50,947 bases of DNA from an uncultured Eubacteriales bacterium. GTDB taxonomy: Bacteria > Bacillota > Clostridia > Christensenellales > Aristaeellaceae. The notes beneath the pieces were generated by a model. It saw only the letters and a list, made by a program, of their open reading frames with translations. It was not told the DNA's origin and made no database searches. Position 1 is the stretch's first letter. Each line of letters begins with the position of its first letter. The stretch lies in contig CACWXY010000034.1 in NCBI GenBank assembly GCA_902764915.1, positions 1-50,947 on the forward strand, read 5' to 3'. This document shows, one piece after another, positions 8,838-16,796 of the stretch. A program made the translations under genes and the position numbers.

Positions 8838-9284
8838 TTACAGTGCATCTCCGCGCTCAATGGCTGCGATCTGGTCGATCCGCCGCTGATGCCGGCCACC
8901 TTCAAACGGCGCTTCCAGCCAGTGACGGGCAATCATTTTCGCCAGATCTACGCCGACGACACGGGCGCCCATGGTGAGAATATTGGAGTTGTTGTGCCGT
9001 TTGGAAAGCTCGGCAGTATAGACATCCGAACAGGTACATACACGTGTGCCAGGCACTTTGCTGGCTGCGATGCCGATGCCTACGCCGGTGCCGCAGATCA
9101 GAATGCCGCGTTCGCACAGGCCGTCCACGACAGCCTTGGCTGCGCGATATCCGTAGACAGGATAGTCACAGCTGTCATGGGTAAAGGTGCCAAAGTCCTG
9201 ATATTCCAGATGCATTTCCTCCAGGAGATGCTTGATTTCTTCCTTCAGTTCCAGACCGGTATGGTCGCATGCCAGTGCAATCAT
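8838..9284 (-). CDS. rpiB: Ribose-5-phosphate isomerase B (RpiB/LacAB family)
   Basis: A 148-residue isomerase interconverting ribose 5-phosphate and ribulose 5-phosphate in the non-oxidative pentose phosphate pathway. It starts with the family signature MIALACDHTG and has the catalytic cysteine segment ILICGTGVGIGIAASK, followed by the RHNNSN loop and GARVVG. Length is normal for RpiB. RBS AAGGAGG is upstream of the ATG. LacA/LacB galactose-6-phosphate isomerase or allose-6-phosphate isomerase activity cannot be excluded from sequence, but no tagatose pathway genes are nearby. Confidence 0.93.
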   Translation of the reverse strand: MIALACDHTGLELKEEIKHLLEEMHLEYQDFGTFTHDSCDYPVYGYRAAKAVVDGLCERGILICGTGVGIGIAASKVPGTRVCTCSDVYTAELSKRHNNSNILTMGARVVGVDLAKMIARHWLEAPFEGGRHQRRIDQIAAIERGDAL

Positions 9285-9323
9285 GATGAAACCTCCTTGC
9301 CAGTTTGCCAGTACAGAAAAGAA

Positions 9324-9351
9324 CGCAGGCTGAGAAACATGTCAGCCTGCG
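9324..9351 (-). terminator. Intercistronic Rho-independent terminator between FakA-C gene and rpiB
   Basis: Ten-base-pair stem (CGCAGGCTGA paired with its complement) around an 8-base loop, followed on the minus strand by a T-rich run (GTTCTTTTCTG). It lies after the small upstream gene and before rpiB, so it should reduce or stop read-through. Confidence 0.7.
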
Positions 9352-9355
9352 AAGG

Positions 9356-9607
9356 TCAGCCCTGTAAACCCTGTTCCTGACGCTCCATGTTTTCCACTAC
9401 AATGTCATAGATTTCACCCAGAGAAGCCGCGTAGGCAAGAATTTCCCAGGGGCGGTTGGTGTGAAAATGAATCTTGATCAGATCCTCATCGCCCACGGCC
9501 AGGAGGCTGTCTCCCTCAAAGTGTTCCGTAATGTAATCAAAGATCTCGTCCTCATCCAGATCATGACCATCAATCAGAAGCTGTGTGTCAAACTTAAACT
9601 CCAGCAT
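9356..9607 (-). CDS. Free-standing FakA/YloV C-terminal-like domain
   Basis: A small 83-residue protein. The ATG at 9607 (MLEFKFDTQ) has AAGGGAG seven bases upstream; the frame stays open further upstream but without support. The sequence FDTQLLIDGHDLDEDEI, then GDSLLAVGDEDLIKIHFHTN, then GEIYDIVVENMERQ closely follows the last domain of the fatty-acid kinase subunit FakA (YloV, DAK2 family). That domain normally follows an ATP-binding DhaL domain and a middle domain, both absent here. Such solo copies are often annotated as 'kinase to dihydroxyacetone kinase'. Function alone is unknown; it may bind a DegV/FakB-like partner. Confidence 0.8.
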   Translation of the reverse strand: MLEFKFDTQLLIDGHDLDEDEIFDYITEHFEGDSLLAVGDEDLIKIHFHTNRPWEILAYAASLGEIYDIVVENMERQEQGLQG

Positions 9608-9686
9608 GGTATTTCTCCCTTCTTCCATCACGTCCGGTCCCGCGCTGCGGCGGGGGATGGATCGTCCTTTTTCGCAGGACAAGCGC

Positions 9687-9715
9687 ATTGTAACAGTTTT
9701 TCATGGGTTTGTGAA
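9687..9715 (-). promoter_or_regulatory. Sigma-A promoter for the FakA-C/rpiB/dipeptidase genes
   Basis: Minus-strand TTCACA (9710-9715), 17-base spacer, TACAAT (9687-9692), about 80 bases before the ATG at 9607. Confidence 0.65.
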
Positions 9716-9774
9716 TGCTTTCCTGCATTTCCTCAGCAGTGTGCACTGCGCGGAAAAGAAAATGAAGAAAAAGC

Positions 9775-9803
9775 TTGTCACTGATGGGGAATTATCGTAC
9801 CAT
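9775..9803 (+). promoter_or_regulatory. Sigma-A promoter of the serine hydrolase gene
   Basis: TTGTCA (9775-9780), 17-base spacer, TACCAT (9798-9803), about 68 bases before the ATG at 9871. Confidence 0.55.
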
Positions 9804-9870
9804 GAGACGCAAAAGAAACAGACGCACACCTGGACTCTTTGCCCAAAGAGGACCAGGAAAGGAGGCCTGT

Positions 9871-10758
9871 ATGAATGCACTGCACTGGGAAAACATTGAA
9901 AAGGCTGCCGGAGAGCTGCGCCTGCTGGGCATACGTGTCCATCAGGACGGCCGGGAGAGAGACGTACGGCTGTGGGATGAAGAATGCCGACGCAACATCT
10001 ATTCAGCTTCAAAATCGGTAACAGCGCTGGCTGTGGGGATTGCCATACAGGAGGGTCTGCTTGCACTGGATGAGAAACTGACGGAAGCGTTTGCGCGGGA
10101 TATGCCTGCATGCCCTGATGAGAATCTTTCCAAAGCTACGGTGCGGGATCTGCTGACGATGTGTCTGGGACAGAAGGAAGCCATGCTCATGGGCGGGCAG
10201 CGTCCGAAAATCCAGGAGGAAGACTGGGTGAAACTGGCTTTCTCCGTGCCGTTTACGGATGTGCCGGGCACCCGGTTCTGCTATAACAATGCGGGACCGT
10301 ATCTGGCGGGCATGCTGGTGCAGAGAAGATGCGGATGCGATCTTGTACAGTACCTGCGTCCGCGCATGTTTGACAGAATGGGGATCCGCAATCCCACCTG
10401 GGAACACGATCCTCTGGGCAATACATTTGGCGCGGGAGGCCTGTTCCTCTCCCTGGAGGAACTTCACCGAATCGGAGTATTATGTCTTCAGGAAGGCGTA
10501 TGGGACGGAAAACGGATTGTGGACGCGCAGTGGATCCGTGAATGCGGGAAAAAGCAGGTGGAGAACGGACGGGAAGGGTACGGCTATCTGTTCTGGCGCG
10601 GGCCGGCAAATTCCTATCGAGCGGACGGAAAGTACGGTCAGTGGTCCATTGTGCTCAAGGATTGGAATGCGGTGGTTACGGTAACCGCCGAGTGCCGATG
10701 TACGGACAGAATGCAGGAAGTGCTTTTCAGTGAACTGGTGCCGCAGCTGATGCGGTGA
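9871..10758 (+). CDS. Beta-lactamase-related serine hydrolase
   Basis: A 295-residue protein of the class C beta-lactamase/esterase fold. The ATG at 9871 is picked because AAAGGAGG precedes it. The SxxK motif is SASK (Ser45, Lys48) and the YxN motif is YNN (Tyr138-Asn140), both at the family's usual spacing. There is no signal peptide, so it is more likely a cytosolic esterase or peptidase-like enzyme than a resistance beta-lactamase. Many such proteins remain uncharacterised. It stands alone between its own promoter and a TetR regulator 112 bases downstream. Confidence 0.85.
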   Translation: MNALHWENIEKAAGELRLLGIRVHQDGRERDVRLWDEECRRNIYSASKSVTALAVGIAIQEGLLALDEKLTEAFARDMPACPDENLSKATVRDLLTMCLGQKEAMLMGGQRPKIQEEDWVKLAFSVPFTDVPGTRFCYNNAGPYLAGMLVQRRCGCDLVQYLRPRMFDRMGIRNPTWEHDPLGNTFGAGGLFLSLEELHRIGVLCLQEGVWDGKRIVDAQWIRECGKKQVENGREGYGYLFWRGPANSYRADGKYGQWSIVLKDWNAVVTVTAECRCTDRMQEVLFSELVPQLMR

Positions 10759-10870
10759 GAAGAAAAACAGCCGCGGGCGTCTGCCCTGATGATGGCTTGC
10801 ACTTAAGGATACAGACAGGACTGTGCGCTAATTGTTCCTGTGACACTGGCGCATGCGCTGAGGGGAAACG

Positions 10871-11425
10871 ATGGATAGGAAGAAAGATACAAAGGAATTA
10901 CTGGCTGATTCCATGCTCAGACTGTGCAAGACGCTGCCAGTCAATAAGGTGACAGTGAAAGAGATTGTAGAGGATTGCGGTCTGTCCACGCAGACGTTCT
11001 ACAATCATTTCAAGGACAAGTATGATCTGATGGTATACATTTACGAGTCCGTCAGTCAGGCACTGGTGCAAAGAATGCAGCGCGAGGACTGCGACAGGCA
11101 CGAGATCGTCTGGGAAAACCTTCAGTTCTACTATGAGAACAGAGCCATTATGAAAAATATGCTGGAACATACCAGCGGAACGGATTCCTTTGCCGTGCAT
11201 GCAGCCATTTCTGAGTATGAGATCTGGAAAAAGCATCTCCTGACGGTCAAAAACCTGCAAGTGCTGCCGCCGGATGTGGACTTTGATCTTCGCATGTTCT
11301 GTCTTGGCGCCTCCAGCATGAAGATCTACTGGATCTATCACTGCCCTGAAATGTCCGTGGACGAATTCACCAGCAGGCTGCTTCAGGCGCTTCCTGAGCG
11401 GCTGAAAGCGTTCTTTTCCGAGTAG
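10871..11425 (+). CDS. TetR/AcrR-family transcriptional regulator
   Basis: A 184-residue regulator. The N-terminal HTH (about residues 8-55) reads VNKVTVKEIVEDCGLSTQTF followed by YNHFKDKYDL, the classic TetR recognition helix and hinge. The C-terminal half (about 75-180) resembles the TetR_C domain seen with DhaS-like regulators. GAGGGGA precedes the ATG. It follows the serine hydrolase in the same direction and may regulate it or itself; no clear operator was recognised. Confidence 0.9.
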   Translation: MDRKKDTKELLADSMLRLCKTLPVNKVTVKEIVEDCGLSTQTFYNHFKDKYDLMVYIYESVSQALVQRMQREDCDRHEIVWENLQFYYENRAIMKNMLEHTSGTDSFAVHAAISEYEIWKKHLLTVKNLQVLPPDVDFDLRMFCLGASSMKIYWIYHCPEMSVDEFTSRLLQALPERLKAFFSE

Positions 11426-11463
11426 GATCGGATGCAATCCCCTGACTGTTCTCATCTGACTGA

Positions 11464-11497
11464 AAGCGCAGAGCTGCGCAGCGATGGCTCTGCGCTT
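11464..11497. terminator. Hairpin after the TetR gene
   Basis: An 11-bp perfect stem (AAGCGCAGAGC with its complement) about 40 bases after the TetR stop. The T-run is weak on both strands, so termination strength is doubtful. It also lies just past the end of the minus-strand remnant at 11553. Confidence 0.5.
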
Positions 11498-11552
11498 CAA
11501 GGCAGACACTGCCTGGATAATGCGTTCTTTGCGCTATCTCTGCTTTTCCGAA

Positions 11553-11727
11553 TCAGTCGTGCATGATTGGCTTGATACCGCCGACTTCCGGAACATGCAT
11601 GGCCTGTTTACCCTGCTTTTCGCAGTGGGGGGAAAACTGCGCCGCTGTCTTCGGTGGCAGCCATTCCCTCCGCCAGGTTCACGGTATGCATCAGACCTTC
11701 CGTGACATGCTGGCGGATGCCCTTGCG
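11553..11727 (-). pseudogene. Frameshifted C-terminal remnant of an unrecognised gene
   Basis: The region 11426-11965 has no intact gene. On the minus strand a protein-like reading (HVTEGLMHTVNLAEGMAATE, then DSGAVFPPLRK) begins near 11709. It hits a TAA, and the adjacent frame then continues as QGKQAMHVPEVGGIKPIMHD and stops at 11553-11555. A TAG at 11728-11730 closes the first frame upstream. The pattern fits a single-base frameshift in the last ~60 residues of a dead gene. The parent family is not recognised; the helix before the shift vaguely recalls the end of Gfo/Idh oxidoreductases, but that is weak. Confidence 0.4.
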
Positions 11728-11916
11728 CTAGGCGGACAGCTGCCCGACTTTCCTCTGCGGAGCACCTGCCCGTCTGGGAAGTCGTTTGAGACGGGAACAC
11801 GAAAGCAGCAGCGGCTGGCAAGCGGGCGCATATCTTCCGAAGCATGGGAAATATGCTGAAACAGTTCCCCTGCAGAGAGGGACGAATGGACGGAAGGAGC
11901 GCATCCGTATACCAGA

Positions 11917-11948
11917 ACGCCCCGCTCATTGGAGCAGGGCGTCTTTTT
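11917..11948 (+). terminator. Rho-independent terminator
   Basis: ACGCCCCGCTC pairs with GAGCAGGGCGT with one bulge, followed on the plus strand by CTTTTT. On the minus strand it also lies 17 bases past the YkvA stop, with a poorer tail. Confidence 0.6.
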
Positions 11949-11965
11949 GGCATGCGGGCAGTTCC

Positions 11966-12343
11966 TTACTGCTGTGCCTTCCAGTCTTTGTACGCTTTCA
12001 GATCCGGTTCCACAAACTTGAGAGCCAGGCCTACCACGGCGACATCATCGGCGATCCCGATGACGGGAATGGAATCCGGGATCAGATCCTTTTTCTTTAC
12101 CAGATACAGGAATGCACCGACGAGGGTGGCAAGTACTTTAGGGCTTACCTGGTATTCTTTCTTGATCCAGCTCTTGACGAGGGAAATGGTGACAGGGAGT
12201 TCGGAAAGCGTGCTTCCGATGGCGGGGACGTCTGCAAGCTTGCTTTCAAGATCAGCCAGCAGCTGGTCAAGACGGGAAGGATTGTTGATAAAGTCCTGGG
12301 CTTCATCGGTTGCAGTTTTGAGAATCTGTGCATAGTCTGCCAT
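11966..12343 (-). CDS. YkvA-family protein (DUF1232)
   Basis: A 125-residue small protein. The DUF1232 core is clear at about 70-110: VLATLVGAFLYLVKKKDLIP followed by DSIPVIGIADDVAVV. The family usually has one or two weak membrane helices there and no known biochemical function. RBS AAAGGAG lies nine bases before the ATG. It starts six bases after the stop of the phosphodiester glycosidase gene, so the two form an operon. Confidence 0.85.
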   Translation of the reverse strand: MADYAQILKTATDEAQDFINNPSRLDQLLADLESKLADVPAIGSTLSELPVTISLVKSWIKKEYQVSPKVLATLVGAFLYLVKKKDLIPDSIPVIGIADDVAVVGLALKFVEPDLKAYKDWKAQQ

Positions 12344-12349
12344 GTTTTT

Positions 12350-13222
12350 TCACTCCTTTTCATTGATTGCGGCAGCATCGGGCTCGCAGATCAGAACAGC
12401 ATCATCCAGCCTGCGGCCGTGTTTATAGGGGGTTGAAAAGACATCGTCCCCGAAATAGAGGACGGATGACTGTCCACCATCCAGGTTATAGGCGCACGTG
12501 CACCCGAGGGACGCCATGAATTCGGAAAGCTCCGGCAAGGTAAGCCCGCGGTTCTGGCGGTTTTCTTCCAGCTGACTGGCTGTCCCGCGGCCGTCCACCT
12601 GCACAAAGCAGTAGTGGCCTGGCGCATAGTAGCCGATGACGGAGCGCGGGTTTTCCGGACGTACAGCGGCCGTAAAGTCTGACTTTGCCTGCCCGTCTGC
12701 GGTAAGCAGAGACGGTCCGAAGAGAAAGCACTGCCAGAGGTTCTCTCTGTCTGTCTGCAGGGCATCGTAGTCGATTTCCCGGGCGGCCAGAGTGACCATT
12801 TCACCATTGCGGTACAGGAGACACAGATCACGGTCCTTGCTCTTGGTGGATCGCACCCATTCGCCGTTTACGATGGCGAGACCGCTGCTGAAATGTGTGG
12901 AGCTGTCACCTGTCATGACTAGAATCCCCTGATTGTCATGTGCCAGTTCCTTGATATTCTGGGAGCCACCCTTCCAGCGGCCGTTTCCGAGAACCCGGCG
13001 GAAGGAATCCAGAGAACGCAGGTAAATATCTGCGACAAACACATCGGTATAATGTGAGCGCTGGGCGGTAATGGTGATCGATACATTTTCGCTCAGGTAG
13101 CTGTTTTCAGTGACAACAGGCGTGGAACCCTCCGGAAGAAGGCGGGCAGGATCACAGAGACAGTCAGCGAAGGCCAGAGCGGGGAACAGCAGAAGCATGA
13201 GCAGAACCAGAAAACGTCGCAT
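12350..13222 (-). CDS. Secreted phosphodiester glycosidase-like protein (NAGPA/DUF2233)
   Basis: About 290 residues, with a signal peptide at residues 1-20 (MRRFLVLLMLLLFPALAFAD). The start at 13222 is preferred for that signal; an AAAGGAG lies a rather long 13 bases upstream. The NAGPA domain covers about 95-285, with the conserved end CTCAYNLDGGQSSVLYFGDD. Relatives cleave phosphodiester-linked N-acetylglucosamine, and bacterial ones are thought to act on wall or spore polysaccharide. The enzyme is expected outside the membrane. The sigma-A promoter at 13277-13305 lies 55 bases upstream. Confidence 0.87.
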   Translation of the reverse strand: MRRFLVLLMLLLFPALAFADCLCDPARLLPEGSTPVVTENSYLSENVSITITAQRSHYTDVFVADIYLRSLDSFRRVLGNGRWKGGSQNIKELAHDNQGILVMTGDSSTHFSSGLAIVNGEWVRSTKSKDRDLCLLYRNGEMVTLAAREIDYDALQTDRENLWQCFLFGPSLLTADGQAKSDFTAAVRPENPRSVIGYYAPGHYCFVQVDGRGTASQLEENRQNRGLTLPELSEFMASLGCTCAYNLDGGQSSVLYFGDDVFSTPYKHGRRLDDAVLICEPDAAAINEKE

Positions 13223-13276
13223 GGGGCAGGATGAACTCCTTTGATTGGACTGCCGGCAAAGCATGCCGACCTGCAT

Positions 13277-13305
13277 AAGATAGCATGACGTACGAAGGAA
13301 GACAA
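13277..13305 (-). promoter_or_regulatory. Sigma-A promoter of the NAGPA/YkvA operon
   Basis: Minus-strand TTGTCT (13300-13305), 17-base spacer ending TGC, TATCTT (13277-13282). Confidence 0.6.
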
Positions 13306-13669
13306 GAACAGGATGGGTGATATTCAGTGCAGAGCTTGCATGAGCCGGCACAGAATGCGGGAAACAGAAAGCATGCACCGCGTGAGGCGCGCCGGCTTTT
13401 CCGTGCGGTGCCGAATCATGTGCCTCGGAGGATGCGTATATGCTGCGGCCTGACAAGCCATGCCATATCATTGCAAAATTATTGCGCATTATGCGATTTC
13501 ACGTTTTAAGACCAGGCTGCCGCCTTCCCCACCCGATGGCAGGGCAGCATATCCAGGCACTAATGGAAGCTTTTTCCTGTGAAACAGCAGCTTTCTCTAT
13601 GGCGGGTTTGCATGGGGAACGCTGGGGCTGCCGGATGACTGCCGGCAGAGAAAGGAAAGGAGAACTGTC
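13306..13669. other. Intergenic region without recognised gene
   Basis: This is about 360 bases between the divergent NAGPA and EFR1 genes. It holds the AAAGGAG ribosome binding site for EFR1 at its right end and a short AT-rich island near 13468-13505. No convincing promoter for EFR1, RNA gene or coding sequence was seen. Confidence 0.4.
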
Positions 13670-14461
13670 ATGAAGGTCTGCTATTTTACGGCTACAGGGA
13701 ACAGCCTCTATGTCGCGAAAAGAATCGGCGGAGATCGGCTCTCTGTCCCGCAGCTGATGAAACAGGATTCGATCGAACTGCAGGACGATGCTGTGGGGAT
13801 CGTCTGTCCTGTGTACGGGGGAGAAATGCCGAAGATGGTGCGGCGTTTTCTGAAAAAGGCACAGATCCGGACGGATTTTTTTTTCTTCATTTATACCTAC
13901 GGCATGAACGCCTCGGCTGCGAAGTATCATGCTGCCCAGGCGGCGAAAGACGCGGGGATCAGGCTCGGCTATGTGGCCTCCATCAAAATGGTGGACAACT
14001 ATCTGCCGGGCTTTGAGATCCGGAATCAGATAGAAACTGCCGGGGAGAAGCATATCGAGGAACAGATTGCGGCAGTCAGAGGCGATATTGAGGCAAGGAA
14101 AACCTGCATACCTGCTGCGGGCTTGCTCCAGAAGATCGCCATGACACTGATACACGGAACCCTGGGACGGGCCGTCCTGAAGGACACAGCAGCCAGGGCA
14201 TACATGGTCAATGAAAACTGCATCCGCTGCGGTGTCTGTGCCAGGGTATGCCCGGCCGGCAATATTGTGGTAACGGATCGGGTCACGTTTGGGGATCAAT
14301 GTGAAGACTGCTATGCCTGTGTACACAACTGCCCGAAGAATGCCATTCATCTGCAGCATGAGAAGAGCGCAGCGCGTTTTCGCAATGAGCACATTGCACT
14401 GCAGGAAATTATGGATGCCAATCACTGCATGCGCGCATCATCAGAAAAGGTTTCCGGCTGA
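13670..14461 (+). CDS. EFR1 family ferrodoxin (flavodoxin fold plus two 4Fe-4S clusters)
   Basis: A 263-residue electron-transfer protein. The N-terminal flavodoxin-like part begins VCYFTATGNSLYVAKRIGG, the phosphate-binding loop of EFR1 proteins, and extends to about residue 160. Two ferredoxin motifs follow: CIRCGVCARVCP starting at Cys184 and CEDCYACVHNCP starting at Cys211. EFR1 proteins are widespread in anaerobic Clostridia and their redox partners are mostly unknown. Monocistronic here, with a terminator overlapping the last codons. Confidence 0.92.
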   Translation: MKVCYFTATGNSLYVAKRIGGDRLSVPQLMKQDSIELQDDAVGIVCPVYGGEMPKMVRRFLKKAQIRTDFFFFIYTYGMNASAAKYHAAQAAKDAGIRLGYVASIKMVDNYLPGFEIRNQIETAGEKHIEEQIAAVRGDIEARKTCIPAAGLLQKIAMTLIHGTLGRAVLKDTAARAYMVNENCIRCGVCARVCPAGNIVVTDRVTFGDQCEDCYACVHNCPKNAIHLQHEKSAARFRNEHIALQEIMDANHCMRASSEKVSG

Positions 14462-14480
14462 GCCGGGAGCCTTCTTTTTT
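14446..14480 (+). terminator. Rho-independent terminator after EFR1
   Basis: The AAGG...CCGGC / GCCGG...CCTT stem overlaps the end of the gene and is followed by CTTTTTT. Confidence 0.75.
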
Positions 14481-14686
14481 ACCGCATGTATTCTCGCCTT
14501 TCAGGCCAGACGCGCATCAGACTGACGCTTATCCCGTTCCGGCTGGCAGCTTTCGATCCTTGCACGCATGGAGGGAATGACGGCTTCAGGAAAGCAAAGC
14601 AGTATTCCGGCGTTTTTCTCCATCGGGCTTTCCTGACAGGAAAGCCCGGGATGTGCAATCATGAGGAAATGCCGGAAAAACTGTGG

Positions 14687-14692
14687 TATACT
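14687..14692 (+). promoter_or_regulatory. Extended -10 promoter element of the transglutaminase-like gene
   Basis: TATACT preceded by TGG (a TGn extension), 37 bases before the ATG at 14729. No good -35 hexamer is visible. Confidence 0.5.
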
Positions 14693-14728
14693 GCCTGTGG
14701 ATTGCATTAAGAAAAGGCGGCGAAGGGC

Positions 14729-16753
14729 ATGCGGAAGCGGTTTCTGGTTTTCTGTGTCTGCTGCCTGTGCCTGCTGTCAGCGCGGGCCATGGCACGGACG
14801 TATCGATGGAATACGGAAGAGGATATGGTGCAGTGCTTTCTGGACCTGTGGCAGGAAAAACCGGACGTGATAGAAGGCAGGCTTTCCCAGAAACTGTTTT
14901 CCCTGCTTACGGAGAATGATTTCCGCAGCCTGCAGTGGCTGGAAGTGAAAAGCGGGATCGAGAATGCGACGGTTTTCTATTCTGAAAGCGGATCCCTTCG
15001 GATGGAAGACATCATCTGGGCTTCCGAGCGCGCGTGGGCCGAATGCTACAGCCGGGAAGAAGTGGAATCCGCCATGCAGGTGCTGACCGGACAGAAGAAG
15101 CGGGCGTTCCACATCCTCTGTCCACCCGAACTGGCAAGGGAACTGGTGGAAGGAGAAGACATATACGCATGGGCCGCCAGGGACGGCGTGGAAAACATGC
15201 AGCTGTATACACGGCTGGATGCCGGTATTCTGTACTGTATGGAGATGGTGTATACGGACCTCCCTACATGGTATGTCGAGGATGAGAACGGTTTCTGGGA
15301 GCAGGTGCGGACAGCACAGAGCCAGCAGACTTCCGCGTTCAGGGTATGCTTTTCCGATGGCGTCTATCAGGCGCTTTTGGAGGACGAGACGCGGGAAAGG
15401 CTTCTTTTTCTCAGCTGCCTGGACCAGTATGCCTGTCAGATGGCGGACAGCATGCGGATGATGGTCTTTACCCAGGTCACCTATACGGACGCGCCGCACT
15501 TTCTGTGTGCTTCGGAGGAAGACCTTGTGGAGGTCATCCGTGCCATGGGCAGCCGGGAGACAGCCAGCTTTGCCGTCCAGCTGACAGAGGCTGACTTCAC
15601 ACGCCTGGCCGCGCATTCCTTTCAGGGACTCCATGAGCGGGAGACGGAGGCCGGGCTTGTAGGCGGCGAACTGTCCTATGATTACATGCATTACCGTCTG
15701 TATTATGAGAACGCACGGATCCTCACTACACTGGTGCGCCTGGAGGACACGGAAGCGCTGCTCGACTATATGCAGGCACAGGCTGCGCAGGAAGATACAG
15801 AGATCATTCTTCTGTGCAGCGAAGCACTCTACACCTACCTGCTGGGCGGGGTGTCGCCGGATCTTTCGGAAAAGCCAGGCATGCTTCCGATCTTTGACGC
15901 GGCTGTGCTGTGCGGGATCTATCAGTTCCAGTATCAGTATTCTCATGTTACGCATCTGATTCAGATCCATGTCTCTTCCTATTATCCAGGCGCGCATATA
16001 CTCCGGTGCGTACAGGAAGACCGGAGAAATGACCTGGATGCGAGGGAAACGGCTGCACTGCGCGTGGCGGAAAACCTCGCACAGCAGTGCCGGAACAAAA
16101 GTGAGGTGGAGACGGCGCGGAGAATCCATGACAGCCTCTGTGCACGGATTGTCTATACCGATGATGAGACAGGGGATGACGACGATACGGCGATCGGCGC
16201 ATTGCTGCTGGGCGAGGCGAACTGCGACGGGTACGCGGACGCGTTTTATCTGGTGGGTTCTCTGGCGGGGCTAACGGTGCGCTGTCAGCATGGAGACAGT
16301 TTTGCACAGGGACAGACCGTGAAGGACGGTGTGCAGGTCACGCATATGTGGAATCTGCTGCAGCTTGACGGCACCTGGCGCCTGGTGGATGTCACATGGG
16401 ATGATATGCCGTCTGGCGCACCGGCCGACACCTTCTTCAACATTGGCCTGGACCGGGCGAGCCGGACGCATGTGTGGAACCGGGAGATGACGGTCCCCCT
16501 TCGGGAAACCACTGACCTTGCCCAGCGCCTGTATCCGGAGTATGAGGTTTTCGGACAGGCAGACATGGAAGCGGCCGTGGGGAAAGCGACCGCGGAACGG
16601 GCGGAAGCCTTTGGCGTGTTCTTCCTCACTCCGCCGTCCCAGGTGGAAGCGGATGCCGCGCTTGCGTGCCTGCAGAGAAGTATCATGCGGGAGTACAGCT
16701 ATCTGTACAATGCGCAGATGGGCATGCTTACGGTTACGGATATACGGTACTGA
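14729..16753 (+). CDS. Secreted transglutaminase-like protein
   Basis: A 674-residue protein with a signal peptide (about 1-22, cysteine-rich core). The N-terminal ~430 residues match no family I recognise. The C-terminal half has a transglutaminase/protease-like core: Cys499 in GEANCDGYADAF, His539 in VTHMWNLLQLDG and Asp554 in LVDVTWDD. This is the same triad arrangement as in the giant repeat protein later in this window. Such bacterial domains are usually peptidases or cross-linkers at the cell surface. No anchor motif was seen. A strong hairpin terminator begins at its stop codon. Confidence 0.85.
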   Translation: MRKRFLVFCVCCLCLLSARAMARTYRWNTEEDMVQCFLDLWQEKPDVIEGRLSQKLFSLLTENDFRSLQWLEVKSGIENATVFYSESGSLRMEDIIWASERAWAECYSREEVESAMQVLTGQKKRAFHILCPPELARELVEGEDIYAWAARDGVENMQLYTRLDAGILYCMEMVYTDLPTWYVEDENGFWEQVRTAQSQQTSAFRVCFSDGVYQALLEDETRERLLFLSCLDQYACQMADSMRMMVFTQVTYTDAPHFLCASEEDLVEVIRAMGSRETASFAVQLTEADFTRLAAHSFQGLHERETEAGLVGGELSYDYMHYRLYYENARILTTLVRLEDTEALLDYMQAQAAQEDTEIILLCSEALYTYLLGGVSPDLSEKPGMLPIFDAAVLCGIYQFQYQYSHVTHLIQIHVSSYYPGAHILRCVQEDRRNDLDARETAALRVAENLAQQCRNKSEVETARRIHDSLCARIVYTDDETGDDDDTAIGALLLGEANCDGYADAFYLVGSLAGLTVRCQHGDSFAQGQTVKDGVQVTHMWNLLQLDGTWRLVDVTWDDMPSGAPADTFFNIGLDRASRTHVWNREMTVPLRETTDLAQRLYPEYEVFGQADMEAAVGKATAERAEAFGVFFLTPPSQVEADAALACLQRSIMREYSYLYNAQMGMLTVTDIRY

Positions 16754-16796
16754 AAGGAACGGCCGCAGCTTTTTCAGCTGCGGCCGTTCCTTTCAG
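16750..16796. terminator. Bidirectional terminator shared by convergent genes
   Basis: A perfect 21-bp stem (CTGAAAGGAACGGCCGCAGCT and its complement) with a 5-base loop. It contains the stop codon of the plus-strand transglutaminase-like gene on its left arm and that of the minus-strand PPC gene on its right arm. Confidence 0.85.

Noticed and set aside
9871..10758. Antibiotic-resistance beta-lactamase
   Set aside because: No signal peptide, and the motifs fit the broad class C-like esterase family; nothing supports resistance.
11742..11756. Minus-strand AGAGGAAAGTCGGGC resembling RNase P RNA
   Set aside because: The core reads CGG instead of CCGG, and the other conserved RNase P segments are missing.
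13468..13505. Promoter for the EFR1 gene at the AT-rich island
   Set aside because: TTGCAA is present but no -10 hexamer lies at 16-18 bases, and the gap to the gene is over 160 bases.
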